DNA of 5,623 nucleotides, from the NCBI GenBank assembly GCA_902466275.1, contig CABQQJ010000067.1:1-5623 (forward strand). Direction: 5' to 3'. This document shows positions 1 to 5,623 of this stretch, one piece after another (within the stretch, counting starts at the first letter, position 1; each line of letters begins with the position of its first letter). A program made the position numbers and the translations under genes. Origin of the DNA: an uncultured Veillonella sp. (lineage in GTDB: Bacteria; Bacillota; Negativicutes; Veillonellales; Veillonellaceae). Below the pieces are notes generated by a model. It was not told the DNA's origin, ran no database searches, and saw only the letters and a list, made by a program, of their open reading frames with translations.

Positions 1-19
1 GGGTGACCATTGGTCACCC
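1..19. terminator. Perfect hairpin at left edge, probable terminator of an upstream unit
   Basis: GGGTGACC (1-8) and GGTCACCC (12-19) are exact reverse complements separated by ATT, giving a GC-rich 8-bp stem. The bases after it (20-30) are only loosely T-rich, so this is not a textbook rho-independent terminator on the + strand. The sequence to the left, which would show a T-run for the - strand, lies outside the window. A protein-binding palindrome is an alternative, since a promoter-like -35 begins 17 bp further on. Confidence 0.4.
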
Positions 20-36
20 CTGATTCTATTAGTCAC

Positions 37-102
37 TTGACAAAATTGATACATGACCTTTATATATTAATCCTATTCATAAAAATCATATTAGTATATA
101 AT
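37..102 (+). promoter_or_regulatory. Promoter region of the lipoprotein gene
   Basis: A consensus -35 hexamer TTGACA (37-42) is followed after 18 bp by TATATA (61-66). A second, perfect -10 hexamer TATAAT lies at 97-102, but the matching -35 position (74-79, TATTCA) is poor. The stretch between is extremely AT-rich, so several start sites are possible. Whichever is used, the leader is short and leads directly to the Shine-Dalgarno site at 134-143. Confidence 0.6.
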
Positions 103-133
103 TAATATATATAAATTAGGTTGTGTATTGATG

Positions 134-143
134 AAAGGAGAGG
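134..143 (+). promoter_or_regulatory. Ribosome binding site that fixes the lipoprotein start
   Basis: AAAGGAGAGG lies 7 nt before ATG 151. The frame is open further upstream to a TTG at 121, but a start there would place this purine tract inside the coding region and put ten charged or polar residues before the signal peptide. ATG 151 is therefore preferred. Confidence 0.85.
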
Positions 144-150
144 ATTCATC

Positions 151-1053
151 ATGAAACCATTTGGTAAAAGGGTAGCAATGGCTGTGTTGTGTGCGGCGAC
201 ATTGACATCCCCATTTTTTTTGAGCGGTTGTAGTATGTCAGAGCTATGGCAGGGAACTGAACAGAGCCGCAAGGAAATTGCGCAGCGGTCTGAGCAGGAT
301 CAGGTACAGTTATTTAATCAATATGTGAAAGCCATAAGCCGATTTAACCGCATGGCGGTAATGTTTGATTATGCGAATAGGCCAACTCTTAATGAGTTAA
401 AAGCGGGGCAGCATTTAACTGTATTTAATGCACCGAACTTTAAGCAGCTACAAAAAGAATTAGAAGAGGCTAAGCAAGCCGGTATTCCTTATGATGAAAT
501 GAAGGAGCCTTTAGATAAGTTGCTTTCAAAATTGAATGAAATTACACCGGTGGCCGAAGAGCTCGATGCATACTATAAATCTAAAGGGTATACCACAGAT
601 AACTATGCTAAGGAGCAACAATTAGGCCCTAAATATGTTCAATTATATGAACAATTTGTTCCTATTTATGCTGACTTTGATAATGTTATGCATAAAATCA
701 ATACGGACCGCTTGCAACAACGGTTACAACAATTGCGTGATGCAGGCAAGAAAAATGCAGCTGCAGCACAAGAGGTTCATTTGCGACTTACTGCGGTCCT
801 AGAAAAGATCGATAGTGAAAAACAACTAGATGTAAATGCTATCAATCAAGAGTTGCAAGCTATTGGTGATGTATCAAATGGTATTACTAGTCCTAAGTAT
901 GATTCTGTTAAGACCTCTGTAAACTCTACGATTGGTGCCATTCGTACCTATATGGGATCCAAACAAGATAACGATTATAAACATATGGTTGAGGCCTATA
1001 ACCGTTACATTTCCAATATGAATACAACCAATATGAATGAATTGGATCAATAG
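151..1053 (+). CDS. DUF3829 (YiiG-like) predicted lipoprotein
   Basis: This is a 300-residue predicted lipoprotein of unknown function. Residues 1-27 form a type II signal peptide: a basic start (K2, K6, R7), a hydrophobic core, and the lipobox L24-S25-G26-C27, so Cys27 should be lipidated after cleavage. A membrane-anchored, periplasm-facing location is inferred. The mature part is highly charged, rich in Gln, Lys and Glu, and looks almost entirely alpha-helical. The segment with ELDAYYKSKGY and DNYAKEQQ, followed by an aromatic helix, resembles the DUF3829 domain (E. coli YiiG and relatives), and a C-terminal VEAYNRYI also fits. This family call is from memory of the pattern, not a search. 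No catalytic motif is visible. The gene stands alone: its own promoter is upstream, and a terminator shared with the convergent permease gene follows. A structural or cell-surface binding role is possible, but nothing in the sequence decides it. Confidence 0.85.
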   Translation: MKPFGKRVAMAVLCAATLTSPFFLSGCSMSELWQGTEQSRKEIAQRSEQDQVQLFNQYVKAISRFNRMAVMFDYANRPTLNELKAGQHLTVFNAPNFKQLQKELEEAKQAGIPYDEMKEPLDKLLSKLNEITPVAEELDAYYKSKGYTTDNYAKEQQLGPKYVQLYEQFVPIYADFDNVMHKINTDRLQQRLQQLRDAGKKNAAAAQEVHLRLTAVLEKIDSEKQLDVNAINQELQAIGDVSNGITSPKYDSVKTSVNSTIGAIRTYMGSKQDNDYKHMVEAYNRYISNMNTTNMNELDQ

Positions 1054-1110
1054 AGTTAATACGGATTAAGACGGATACGTTATATATGAGTTAATATAAG
1101 TATGAGCATC

Positions 1111-1164
1111 ATATAAGCGTAACTTAGTGTAAGTATTATATAAGCATAAGTTAATGTAAGTATT
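1111..1164. repeat. Two tandem 27-bp units, 24/27 identical
   Basis: Unit 1 (1111-1137) and unit 2 (1138-1164) both begin ATATAAGC and end TGTAAGTATT, differing at three positions. The first six bases of a third unit (ATATAA, 1165-1170) run into the A-tract of the terminator. A more degraded copy may precede unit 1 (about 1084-1110). The array is AT-rich, lies just downstream of the lipoprotein stop codon, and has no evident coding or structural role. Confidence 0.75.
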
Positions 1165-1170
1165 ATATAA

Positions 1171-1211
1171 AAAAGCTGTATCGAATGAGGATATCATTTG
1201 ATACAGCTTTT
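1171..1211. terminator. Bidirectional intrinsic terminator between convergent genes
   Basis: AAAAGCTGTATC (1171-1182) pairs with GATACAGCTTTT (1200-1211). The pairing continues inward through G1183-U1199 and AATGA/TCATT (1184-1188 with 1194-1198), giving an 18-bp stem with a 5-nt loop. On the + strand it ends in TTTT. On the - strand it ends in a six-T run (complement of 1169-1174), so it is probably stronger for the permease transcript. Its position between two converging stop codons fits a shared terminator. Confidence 0.9.
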
Positions 1212-1290
1212 ATGAGTTTATAGGTTAGATATAGTTTCTAAAATGGTTTATGAGATTGCATGCAGATGGCATACGCTCTCTTGTACTTAA

Positions 1291-2181
1291 CTACATTTTT
1301 CTAATGGTTGTAATTTGATTTGATAATGAGAACAACACTAAGGCTATCCAGATACAACCAAAGGCGATCATTTGTGGTGTGCCAAAGCTTTCACCAAAGT
1401 AGAAAATAGCTAGCAACAAGGCAATGGTAGGGGAGACATATTGCAGGAAGCCTAGTAGGTTGAGCGGCAATAGCTGCGCACCATAGGAGAATAGCACCAA
1501 TGGAACAGATGTAGTTAGACCGCAGGCTATGAGCAGCATGGATGTATACCAGTCTGTGCCGAAATAGGACCACACGGTATTATCGACCATGGTCGTATAT
1601 AGTAAGGCTAGCGGTGTTAATAGCCAGGCCTCAAAGGCGATGCTCGTAAAGGGAGAGATGAGTAGTTTCTTTTTTACGGCCCCATAAAGACCGAAGGAAA
1701 CGGCGAGGATCATCGATACTAACGGCAAGGATCCTACTTGATAGGTGAGTAAGGCGATGCCGATGGTAGCGATGAGGACACTCAGCTTTTTCGGTATAGA
1801 TAGAACCTCTTTAAATAGGATGACACCTAATACTACATTGAAGAGTGGGTTGATGTAATAGCCAAGGCTCGTGTTCATAACTTGATTATTGGCGATGGCC
1901 CAAATGTAGGTGAACCAGTTTACGCTGATGATGACTGCCGCAACTAAAAGTAGGAATAGTTGTGAACGTTGTTCTTTTAGTAATTGAAAGTCCTTTTTGA
2001 ACTGTTTAAAATGTAGGCCAAATACAACGATCGCCATGCAAATACCTGACCAGATAATGCGCTGTGCCAGTATATTATACGGTGAAACATGGTTTAATAA
2101 TGCCCAATAGAGAGGGAGTAAGCCCCAGATGATATAGCAACTAAGGGCTGTTATTAGACCTTTTTTACTTGTATGCTCCAT
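1291..2181 (-). CDS. rarD: RarD-type EamA family permease
   Basis: This is a 296-residue integral membrane protein of the drug/metabolite transporter superfamily (EamA), matching the usual length of RarD proteins. About ten hydrophobic segments span the chain in two homologous halves. Signature stretches include YIIWGLLPLYW (16-26), NWFTYIWAI (88-96), then SLGYYINPL (105-113), and in the second half LQYVSPTIALLLAIFYFGE. All are typical of the RarD subgroup. E. coli rarD is annotated as a chloramphenicol-sensitivity protein, but the transported substrate is not established, so the specific role here is unknown; amino-acid or metabolite export is a reasonable guess from the superfamily. The start ATG (2179-2181) is supported by AAGGAGG on the - strand (2186-2192), with a rather short 4-nt spacer. 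The gene appears monocistronic, convergent with the lipoprotein gene and divergent from mutA. Confidence 0.9.
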   Translation of the reverse strand: MEHTSKKGLITALSCYIIWGLLPLYWALLNHVSPYNILAQRIIWSGICMAIVVFGLHFKQFKKDFQLLKEQRSQLFLLLVAAVIISVNWFTYIWAIANNQVMNTSLGYYINPLFNVVLGVILFKEVLSIPKKLSVLIATIGIALLTYQVGSLPLVSMILAVSFGLYGAVKKKLLISPFTSIAFEAWLLTPLALLYTTMVDNTVWSYFGTDWYTSMLLIACGLTTSVPLVLFSYGAQLLPLNLLGFLQYVSPTIALLLAIFYFGESFGTPQMIAFGCIWIALVLFSLSNQITTIRKM

Positions 2182-2204
2182 AATGCCTCCTTGTGATTGT
2201 ATAC

Positions 2205-2213
2205 ATTATATCA
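2205..2213 (-). promoter_or_regulatory. Extended -10 promoter of the rarD-like gene
   Basis: Read on the - strand this is TGATATAAT, a perfect TATAAT with the TGn extension. No convincing -35 is seen 15-19 bp upstream, which is acceptable for an extended -10 promoter. The expected start near 2198 would leave a leader of only about 17 nt that is almost entirely the Shine-Dalgarno site, so no leader-based control is likely for this gene. Confidence 0.65.
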
Positions 2214-2387
2214 CGCATTGTGTTTGCATTTGTGCGTAGGCTTAGATTTTATGATGATTTGTACTCGATTTATAACTCGATTTGCAGACAATGAATACGT
2301 ATATTTGATAGCGATGAGTTTTTATCATTTTAAATATGCATTAGTTATAACCTAAAATTTGATACTTATGATTAACTGTTATGTTCA
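2214..2387. other. Noncoding spacer between divergent promoters, with a 9-bp direct repeat
   Basis: I see no gene here. ACTCGATTT occurs twice, at 2263-2271 and 2275-2283, with a 12-bp period, close to one helical turn. ATACGTAT (2295-2302) is a small perfect palindrome, and TGATA/TATCA (2306-2310 with 2322-2326) could form a weak AT hairpin. Any of these could be an operator for the flanking promoters, but none matches a binding site I recognise. Confidence 0.35.
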
Positions 2388-2417
2388 TTGACTTTGTGCA
2401 TAATCTTACACTATATT
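2388..2417 (+). promoter_or_regulatory. Promoter of the mutA-mutB transcript
   Basis: TTGACT (2388-2393) is followed after 18 bp by TATATT (2412-2417), a good sigma70-type pair (5/6 at each hexamer). The predicted start is about A2424, some 18 nt before the first strand of the riboswitch P1 helix, which is the expected arrangement. The resulting 5' leader to mutA would be about 470 nt long. Confidence 0.7.
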
Positions 2418-2439
2418 GGACTTAGAACAACGAATATAG

Positions 2440-2591
2440 AGAATAGGTGTCGCAAGACTTAATAGAGAAATCGGTATAAGCCGATGCGGTCCCGCCACTG
2501 TAAGGATGAGTCTGCTTTCATACATGTCACTGGAGTAATCTGGGAAGGCGAAAGCGAGGTGATGATCCCGAGCCAGGAGAACTGCCTATTT
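2440..2591 (+). promoter_or_regulatory. Cobalamin riboswitch (B12 aptamer)
   Basis: The conserved aptamer elements appear in order. P1 is closed by AATAGG (2442-2447) with CCTATT (2585-2590). The core AATAGAGAAA (2461-2470) matches the conserved AAUAGGGAA. P3 is ATCGG/CCGAT (2470-2474 with 2481-2485). Next come a CCCGCCACTGTAAGG core (2491-2505), the P5 arm ending in CTGGGAAGGCG (2540-2550), and the B12 box AGCCAGGAGAACTGCC (2571-2586), which differs from the common AGCCAGGAGACCTGCC form at one base. By family knowledge such RNAs bind adenosyl-, methyl- or hydroxocobalamin; I cannot assign the form from sequence alone. It sits between the promoter at 2388 and an intrinsic terminator at 2685, upstream of mutA-mutB, so control at transcription termination is the likely mechanism. 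Confidence 0.95.
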
Positions 2592-2638
2592 GATAATCAC
2601 CGTTATGTACCTACGAGCGATAGGAAGGGGATTGGGGT

Positions 2639-2659
2639 ATGCTGGCTACAGTATTTTTT
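2639..2659 (+). terminator. Weak hairpin with a U-run, possible first terminator or alternative fold
   Basis: ATGCTG (2639-2644) can pair with CAGTAT (2649-2654) around a GCTA loop, and the T-run 2654-2659 follows at once. The stem has only two GC pairs and one GU pair, so it is much weaker than the hairpin at 2685. It may be a minor terminator, part of an antiterminator, or chance. Confidence 0.3.
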
Positions 2660-2684
2660 AGTGTACCTTTCAATAAGAAACCTT

Positions 2685-2712
2685 ACGTGTCACTTTAGGT
2701 GGCACGTTTTTT
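2685..2712 (+). terminator. Intrinsic terminator of the riboswitch expression platform
   Basis: ACGTGTCAC (2685-2693) pairs with GTGGCACGT (2699-2707), nine pairs including one U-G, around a TTTAG loop. A run of six Ts (2707-2712) follows. No coding region ends just before it, and mutA begins about 180 nt later, so it attenuates the leader and is not an end-of-gene terminator. Its position about 95 nt after the aptamer is consistent with a ligand-controlled switch. Confidence 0.85.
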
Positions 2713-2893
2713 ATTGCCCTTAGAGTGGATGTTGAGTATAGGAATCAGGTTTTATAGATATTAAACAGATGGACACATTTTGAGGTTGATGTGGTCCAAT
2801 AAGATAAAGCTCGAGTGATTCATATATCTAACAATTCGCAGGTACGGTGCGCTGTTTCTCGGTATGGTTTCGAGTTGAAAAGGAGGCACATAT
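2713..2893 (+). other. Long leader between the terminator and mutA
   Basis: There is no credible gene in these 181 nt. TGGAC-ACAT (2770-2778) pairs with ATGT-GTCCA (2789-2792, 2794-2798), leaving G2793 bulged and a 10-nt loop; no U-run follows, so it is not a terminator. A small CTCG/CGAG hairpin (2858-2861 with 2871-2874) ends just before the ribosome binding site AAAAGGAGG (2878-2886), which lies 7 nt from ATG 2894. A weak promoter-like pair, TTGAGT (2732-2737) and TAGATA (2755-2760), could give riboswitch-independent transcription but is poorly matched. Confidence 0.45.
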
Positions 2894-5056
2894 ATGTCTG
2901 ACAAAAAGACTTCAAAGGATGCTGAACGCGATCTATTAGCTCCTGTATCCTTTGATGAATTTGAGAAACCTACGTATGAACAATGGCAGGCCGAGGTTGA
3001 AAAAGCGTTAAAAGGTGGCGACTTCCATAAGAAGATGTTCACTAAAACCTATGAGGGAATTACGTTACAACCAATTTATACGCCTGCATTGCATGGAGAA
3101 AAAATTCCAAAGGGTGTATACCCTGGGGCAGGTGAGTTCCTACGTGGCACAAAGGCAAGTGGTTATATTAAAGACTCTTGGGGCGTATCCCAATATGTAG
3201 ACGAATCTTTTCCTAAGGATGCTAACCATGCAAGTTTATACGAAATTGTAAAAGGTGGCACCATTCACAATATTCGTCTTGATGAAGCAACACGCCATGA
3301 TCAAGATGTGCAAGTAGGCGCAGCTGTTGGTATCGGCGGTACATCTCTGTCTACTATGGATGATTGTAGCCAATTGATTGAGCGTTTTAATTTGAAGGAA
3401 AACCCTTTATACATTGAAACAGGTGCTTCTGCAGCTATCTTGCTCGGTATGTTAGCCGCTACGGTGAAAGGCTCTAAAAAACAGACCTCTGACTTGAAAG
3501 GTCTCGTTGGCGCAGACCCTATTGGTGTTTGGGCTAAAGATGGTACATTGCATATGTCTTTAGATACAGCCTTTGATGAAATGGCACATACTGTTGTATG
3601 GGCTAAAGAACAGGCACCAGAGCTTAAAACAGTGCTTGTATCCGGCGATGTATACGCTAATGGCGGCGCTAACGATGTGCAAGAGGTTGCCTATGCATTG
3701 GCAACAGCAGTTTGCTATGTGCGTCAATTAGCACAGCGGAACATCGATATTCATACTATTGCTAAAAGCATGATGTTTACATTCTCCTTGGGGGCAAACT
3801 TCTTCATGGAAATTGCTAAACTACGTGCATTGCGCGTGCTTTGGGCGCGCATTATGGAGGCCTTTGGTGCAGAAGAAGCTGACCGTGCTGTTCATGTACA
3901 CGGCAGAACATCTGCTTTCACAAAAACTGTATACGACCCATATGTAAACTTGTTGCGCAATACAACACAAGCATTCTCTGGCGTTGTAGGCGGTTTGAAC
4001 AGCCTTGAAGTATCCCCATTCGACCAACCAATTCGCAAAGCAGACGACTTCTCTCGCCGTATTGCTCGTAACATCCAAGTTATGTTGCAAACTGAATTCG
4101 AGTTGCGTCAACCTGTGGACCCTGTAGGCGGTTCCTGGTATGTGGAAACATTGGCTGCTGAACTGTGTGAAAAAATCTGGGCTGAGTTCCAAACTATTGA
4201 GGCTAAAGGTGGTATCGTAGCAGCTTTGAAAGAAGGCTATCCACAAGCTCAAGTTAAAGCTATTCTTGATGAGCGCTTCAAAAACCTTGCATACCGCAGA
4301 GATGTGGCTGTAGGTAACAACATGTATGCGAATATGACTGAAGAATTGCTTGATCCAAAACCAGAAAATCAAGAAACATTGCGTCAAAAACGGGTTGCTC
4401 AAATCGAAGAGTACTTGGCGAGTGCGGAGCCAGATGCTGTTGTGAAAGCACAGGCTACCCTAGAAGCAGGTACGACAGAGCCAGGCGCTTTGATTGGCCT
4501 TATTGAACTCGGTGCATTACAAAAATTAACAATACGTCAAATCCGCAAGGCTTTAGATGCTGGCGATATTGCATCCGAAACGATTGAATCCATTGCAGCC
4601 CATCGCTGGACTGAACAGTTTGAAGCACTTCGCATGCGCACTGAGAATTATAAACAACGTACGAAAGATAATGTGAAGGTATTCTTGGCTAATATGGGCC
4701 CAATTCCTCAACACAAACCTCGTGCGGACTTCTCCACAGGCTTCTTCGAAGTAGGTGCTTTTGAAGTTATCAAAAATGATGGTCATGAAACAACGGCTGA
4801 TGCTGCGAAAGCTGCTCGTGAAAGTGGTGCTGATGTTGTCGTTATCTGTTCTACAGATGATACATATCCTGAATTAGTACCACCACTAGCGAAAGAATTG
4901 AAAGAAACTATGCCGAATGTAACGGTTATCTTGGCAGGGGCACCGCCTAAGGACCTCGAGCCTGTATACCGTGAAGCTGGCGTAGACGACTTCATTTCCG
5001 TTCGTGCAAATTGTTACGAAATCTTGAATACGTTACAAGATAAGAAAGGGATGTGA
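2894..5056 (+). CDS. mutA: Methylmalonyl-CoA mutase small (beta) subunit MutA
   Basis: This 720-residue protein is the non-catalytic partner of MutB in the cytoplasmic, adenosylcobalamin-dependent mutase that interconverts succinyl-CoA and methylmalonyl-CoA. The N-terminal linker (residues about 20-60) and a TIM-barrel mutase domain (to about 560) are recognisable, including [20 protein letters not shown] (292-311), HVHGRTS (334-340) and [11 protein letters not shown] (408-418). A C-terminal flavodoxin-like cobalamin-binding fold (about 594-718) follows, with [13 protein letters not shown] near its middle. The cofactor motif D-x-H-x-x-G of catalytic subunits is absent: the equivalent stretch has P605, H607 and R610. 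Substrate-contact residues of MutB are also changed, for example G-T-K in place of G-P-Y in the RG(P/T) loop. Both are hallmarks of the beta subunit. It is longer than the well-studied actinobacterial beta subunit (about 640 residues). A strong AAAAGGAGG at 7 nt fixes the start. Only 4 nt separate it from mutB, and expression lies under the upstream cobalamin riboswitch. Confidence 0.93.
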   Translation: MSDKKTSKDAERDLLAPVSFDEFEKPTYEQWQAEVEKALKGGDFHKKMFTKTYEGITLQPIYTPALHGEKIPKGVYPGAGEFLRGTKASGYIKDSWGVSQYVDESFPKDANHASLYEIVKGGTIHNIRLDEATRHDQDVQVGAAVGIGGTSLSTMDDCSQLIERFNLKENPLYIETGASAAILLGMLAATVKGSKKQTSDLKGLVGADPIGVWAKDGTLHMSLDTAFDEMAHTVVWAKEQAPELKTVLVSGDVYANGGANDVQEVAYALATAVCYVRQLAQRNIDIHTIAKSMMFTFSLGANFFMEIAKLRALRVLWARIMEAFGAEEADRAVHVHGRTSAFTKTVYDPYVNLLRNTTQAFSGVVGGLNSLEVSPFDQPIRKADDFSRRIARNIQVMLQTEFELRQPVDPVGGSWYVETLAAELCEKIWAEFQTIEAKGGIVAALKEGYPQAQVKAILDERFKNLAYRRDVAVGNNMYANMTEELLDPKPENQETLRQKRVAQIEEYLASAEPDAVVKAQATLEAGTTEPGALIGLIELGALQKLTIRQIRKALDAGDIASETIESIAAHRWTEQFEALRMRTENYKQRTKDNVKVFLANMGPIPQHKPRADFSTGFFEVGAFEVIKNDGHETTADAAKAARESGADVVVICSTDDTYPELVPPLAKELKETMPNVTVILAGAPPKDLEPVYREAGVDDFISVRANCYEILNTLQDKKGM

Positions 5057-5060
5057 GCTC

Positions 5061-5623
5061 ATGTTTAAAAATCCAGACTTCTCCTCTCTTGGCTTGGGAT
5101 CTCAGACAGCAACATCTCGCGATGCATGGCTTGCTGAACTTCAAAAAGAAACAGGAAAAAGCTTTGAAGATTTATATAATACAACAATGGAGCAAATCCA
5201 ACTAAAGCCTCTCTATACAGAGATGGATTATGAAGGAATGACACACCTTGACTATATGGCTGGTGTACCTCCATTCTTGCGTGGACCTTATTCCACAATG
5301 TATGTTACTCGTCCTTGGACAGTACGTCAGTACGCTGGTTTCTCCACAGCCGAAGAATCCAATGCGTTCTATCGTCGTAACTTGGCAGCGGGCCAAAAAG
5401 GTTTGTCTATCGCCTTTGACCTTGCTACTCACCGTGGTTATGACTCCGATCATCCTCGTGTAGTAGGTGACGTTGGTAAAGCGGGCGTTGCGGTAGACTC
5501 CATCCTCGACATGGAAATTCTATTCTCTGGTATCCCTCTTGATCAAATGTCCGTATCCATGACAATGAACGGCGCCGTATTGCCTGTTATGGCATTCTAC
5601 ATCCTAGCTGGTGAAGAACAAGG
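5061..5623 (+). CDS. mutB: Methylmalonyl-CoA mutase large (catalytic alpha) subunit MutB, 5' part
   Basis: The first 187 codons are present; the window ends inside the gene, and full length should be about 720-730 residues, with the cobalamin-binding domain beyond the edge. The visible part is the N-terminal dimer arm and the start of the TIM barrel that holds substrate and the adenosyl radical. Diagnostic stretches are [14 protein letters not shown] (68-81), [13 protein letters not shown] (84-96), [20 protein letters not shown] (about 118-137) and [13 protein letters not shown]. Tyr77, Arg84, Thr87, Arg89 and Tyr91 correspond by motif alignment to Propionibacterium Tyr75, Arg82, Thr85, Arg87 and Tyr89, which contact CoA substrate and cofactor, so this is the catalytic chain. 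ATG 5061 follows the mutA stop by 4 nt. Its Shine-Dalgarno site, GAAAGGG (5044-5050), is weak and lies within the end of mutA, so translational coupling to mutA is likely and would help keep subunits equimolar. Confidence 0.95.
   Translation, partial: MFKNPDFSSLGLGSQTATSRDAWLAELQKETGKSFEDLYNTTMEQIQLKPLYTEMDYEGMTHLDYMAGVPPFLRGPYSTMYVTRPWTVRQYAGFSTAEESNAFYRRNLAAGQKGLSIAFDLATHRGYDSDHPRVVGDVGKAGVAVDSILDMEILFSGIPLDQMSVSMTMNGAVLPVMAFYILAGEEQ

Noticed and set aside
121..150. TTG start ten codons upstream for the lipoprotein gene
   Set aside because: The ribosome binding site AAAGGAGAGG (134-143) lies within that extension and is well placed for ATG 151; the extension would also precede a normal signal peptide.
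1252..1280. GAGA ... TCTC inverted ends around GCATGC between the terminator and the permease stop codon
   Set aside because: The pairing is four bases with a mismatched interior, and a much stronger terminator lies 40 bp further on.
2484..2723. Open frame of 79 codons on the + strand
   Set aside because: It overlies the cobalamin aptamer core and the terminator, has no ribosome binding site, and its translation has no protein-like character.
2732..2760. Secondary promoter TTGAGT / TAGATA between terminator and mutA
   Set aside because: The -35 matches 4/6 and the -10 only 3/6, so it is no better than expected in AT-rich DNA; kept only as a possibility in the leader description.
2789..2818. 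Possible leader peptide ATG TGG TCC ... TGA of nine codons
   Set aside because: Only a weak TGAGG with a 3-nt spacer precedes it, the ATG lies in a hairpin stem, and its residues show no runs of a regulatory amino acid.
2761..3042. Open frame of 93 codons on the - strand
   Set aside because: It overlaps the mutA leader, ribosome binding site and first codons in antisense; no ribosome binding site or recognisable product.
3821..4402. 193-codon antisense open frame inside mutA
   Set aside because: The + strand here encodes conserved mutase sequence without a break; the antisense translation is Cys/Phe/Ser-rich with no family resemblance, typical of a shadow frame.
5065..5463. Antisense and out-of-frame open frames over the start of mutB
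   Set aside because: The mutB frame from 5061 matches catalytic mutase motifs through to the window edge, which explains this interval fully.

Overview
The window is a low-GC bacterial segment with strong AAGGAGG-type Shine-Dalgarno sites, a predicted lipoprotein, and a two-gene methylmalonyl-CoA mutase locus behind a cobalamin riboswitch. Together these suggest a propionate-forming anaerobe of the Negativicutes. Veillonella is my best guess, from overall gene character and not from any database match.

Layout, left to right. (1) Positions 1-19 form a perfect hairpin, probably the end of a transcription unit to the left. (2) A single lipoprotein gene (151-1053, +) of the DUF3829/YiiG-like type has its own promoter. 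(3) The convergent intergenic region (1054-1290) holds two near-identical 27-bp tandem units and an 18-bp-stem bidirectional terminator. (4) A RarD-type EamA permease gene (1291-2181, -) is read from an extended -10 promoter with a very short leader. (5) A 712-bp divergent intergenic region (2182-2893) holds the permease promoter, a 9-bp direct repeat, a sigma70-type promoter (2388-2417, +), a cobalamin riboswitch (about 2440-2591), a canonical intrinsic terminator (2685-2712) and a further 180-nt leader. (6) mutA (2894-5056, +) encodes the non-catalytic small subunit of methylmalonyl-CoA mutase. (7) mutB (5061 to the right edge, +) encodes the start of the catalytic large subunit and is cut by the window end.

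How the parts work together: MutA and MutB form the heterodimeric adenosylcobalamin-dependent mutase that interconverts succinyl-CoA and (R)-methylmalonyl-CoA. In lactate or succinate fermenters this leads to propionyl-CoA. The 4-nt gap between the genes and the single upstream promoter imply one mRNA whose leader senses cobalamin. The biologically odd point is the logic. Cobalamin riboswitches followed by a terminator normally turn genes off when the vitamin is present, yet here the controlled genes encode an enzyme that needs the vitamin. The lipoprotein and permease genes show no evident functional link to the mutase. I see no mobile element, CRISPR array, tRNA or rRNA.
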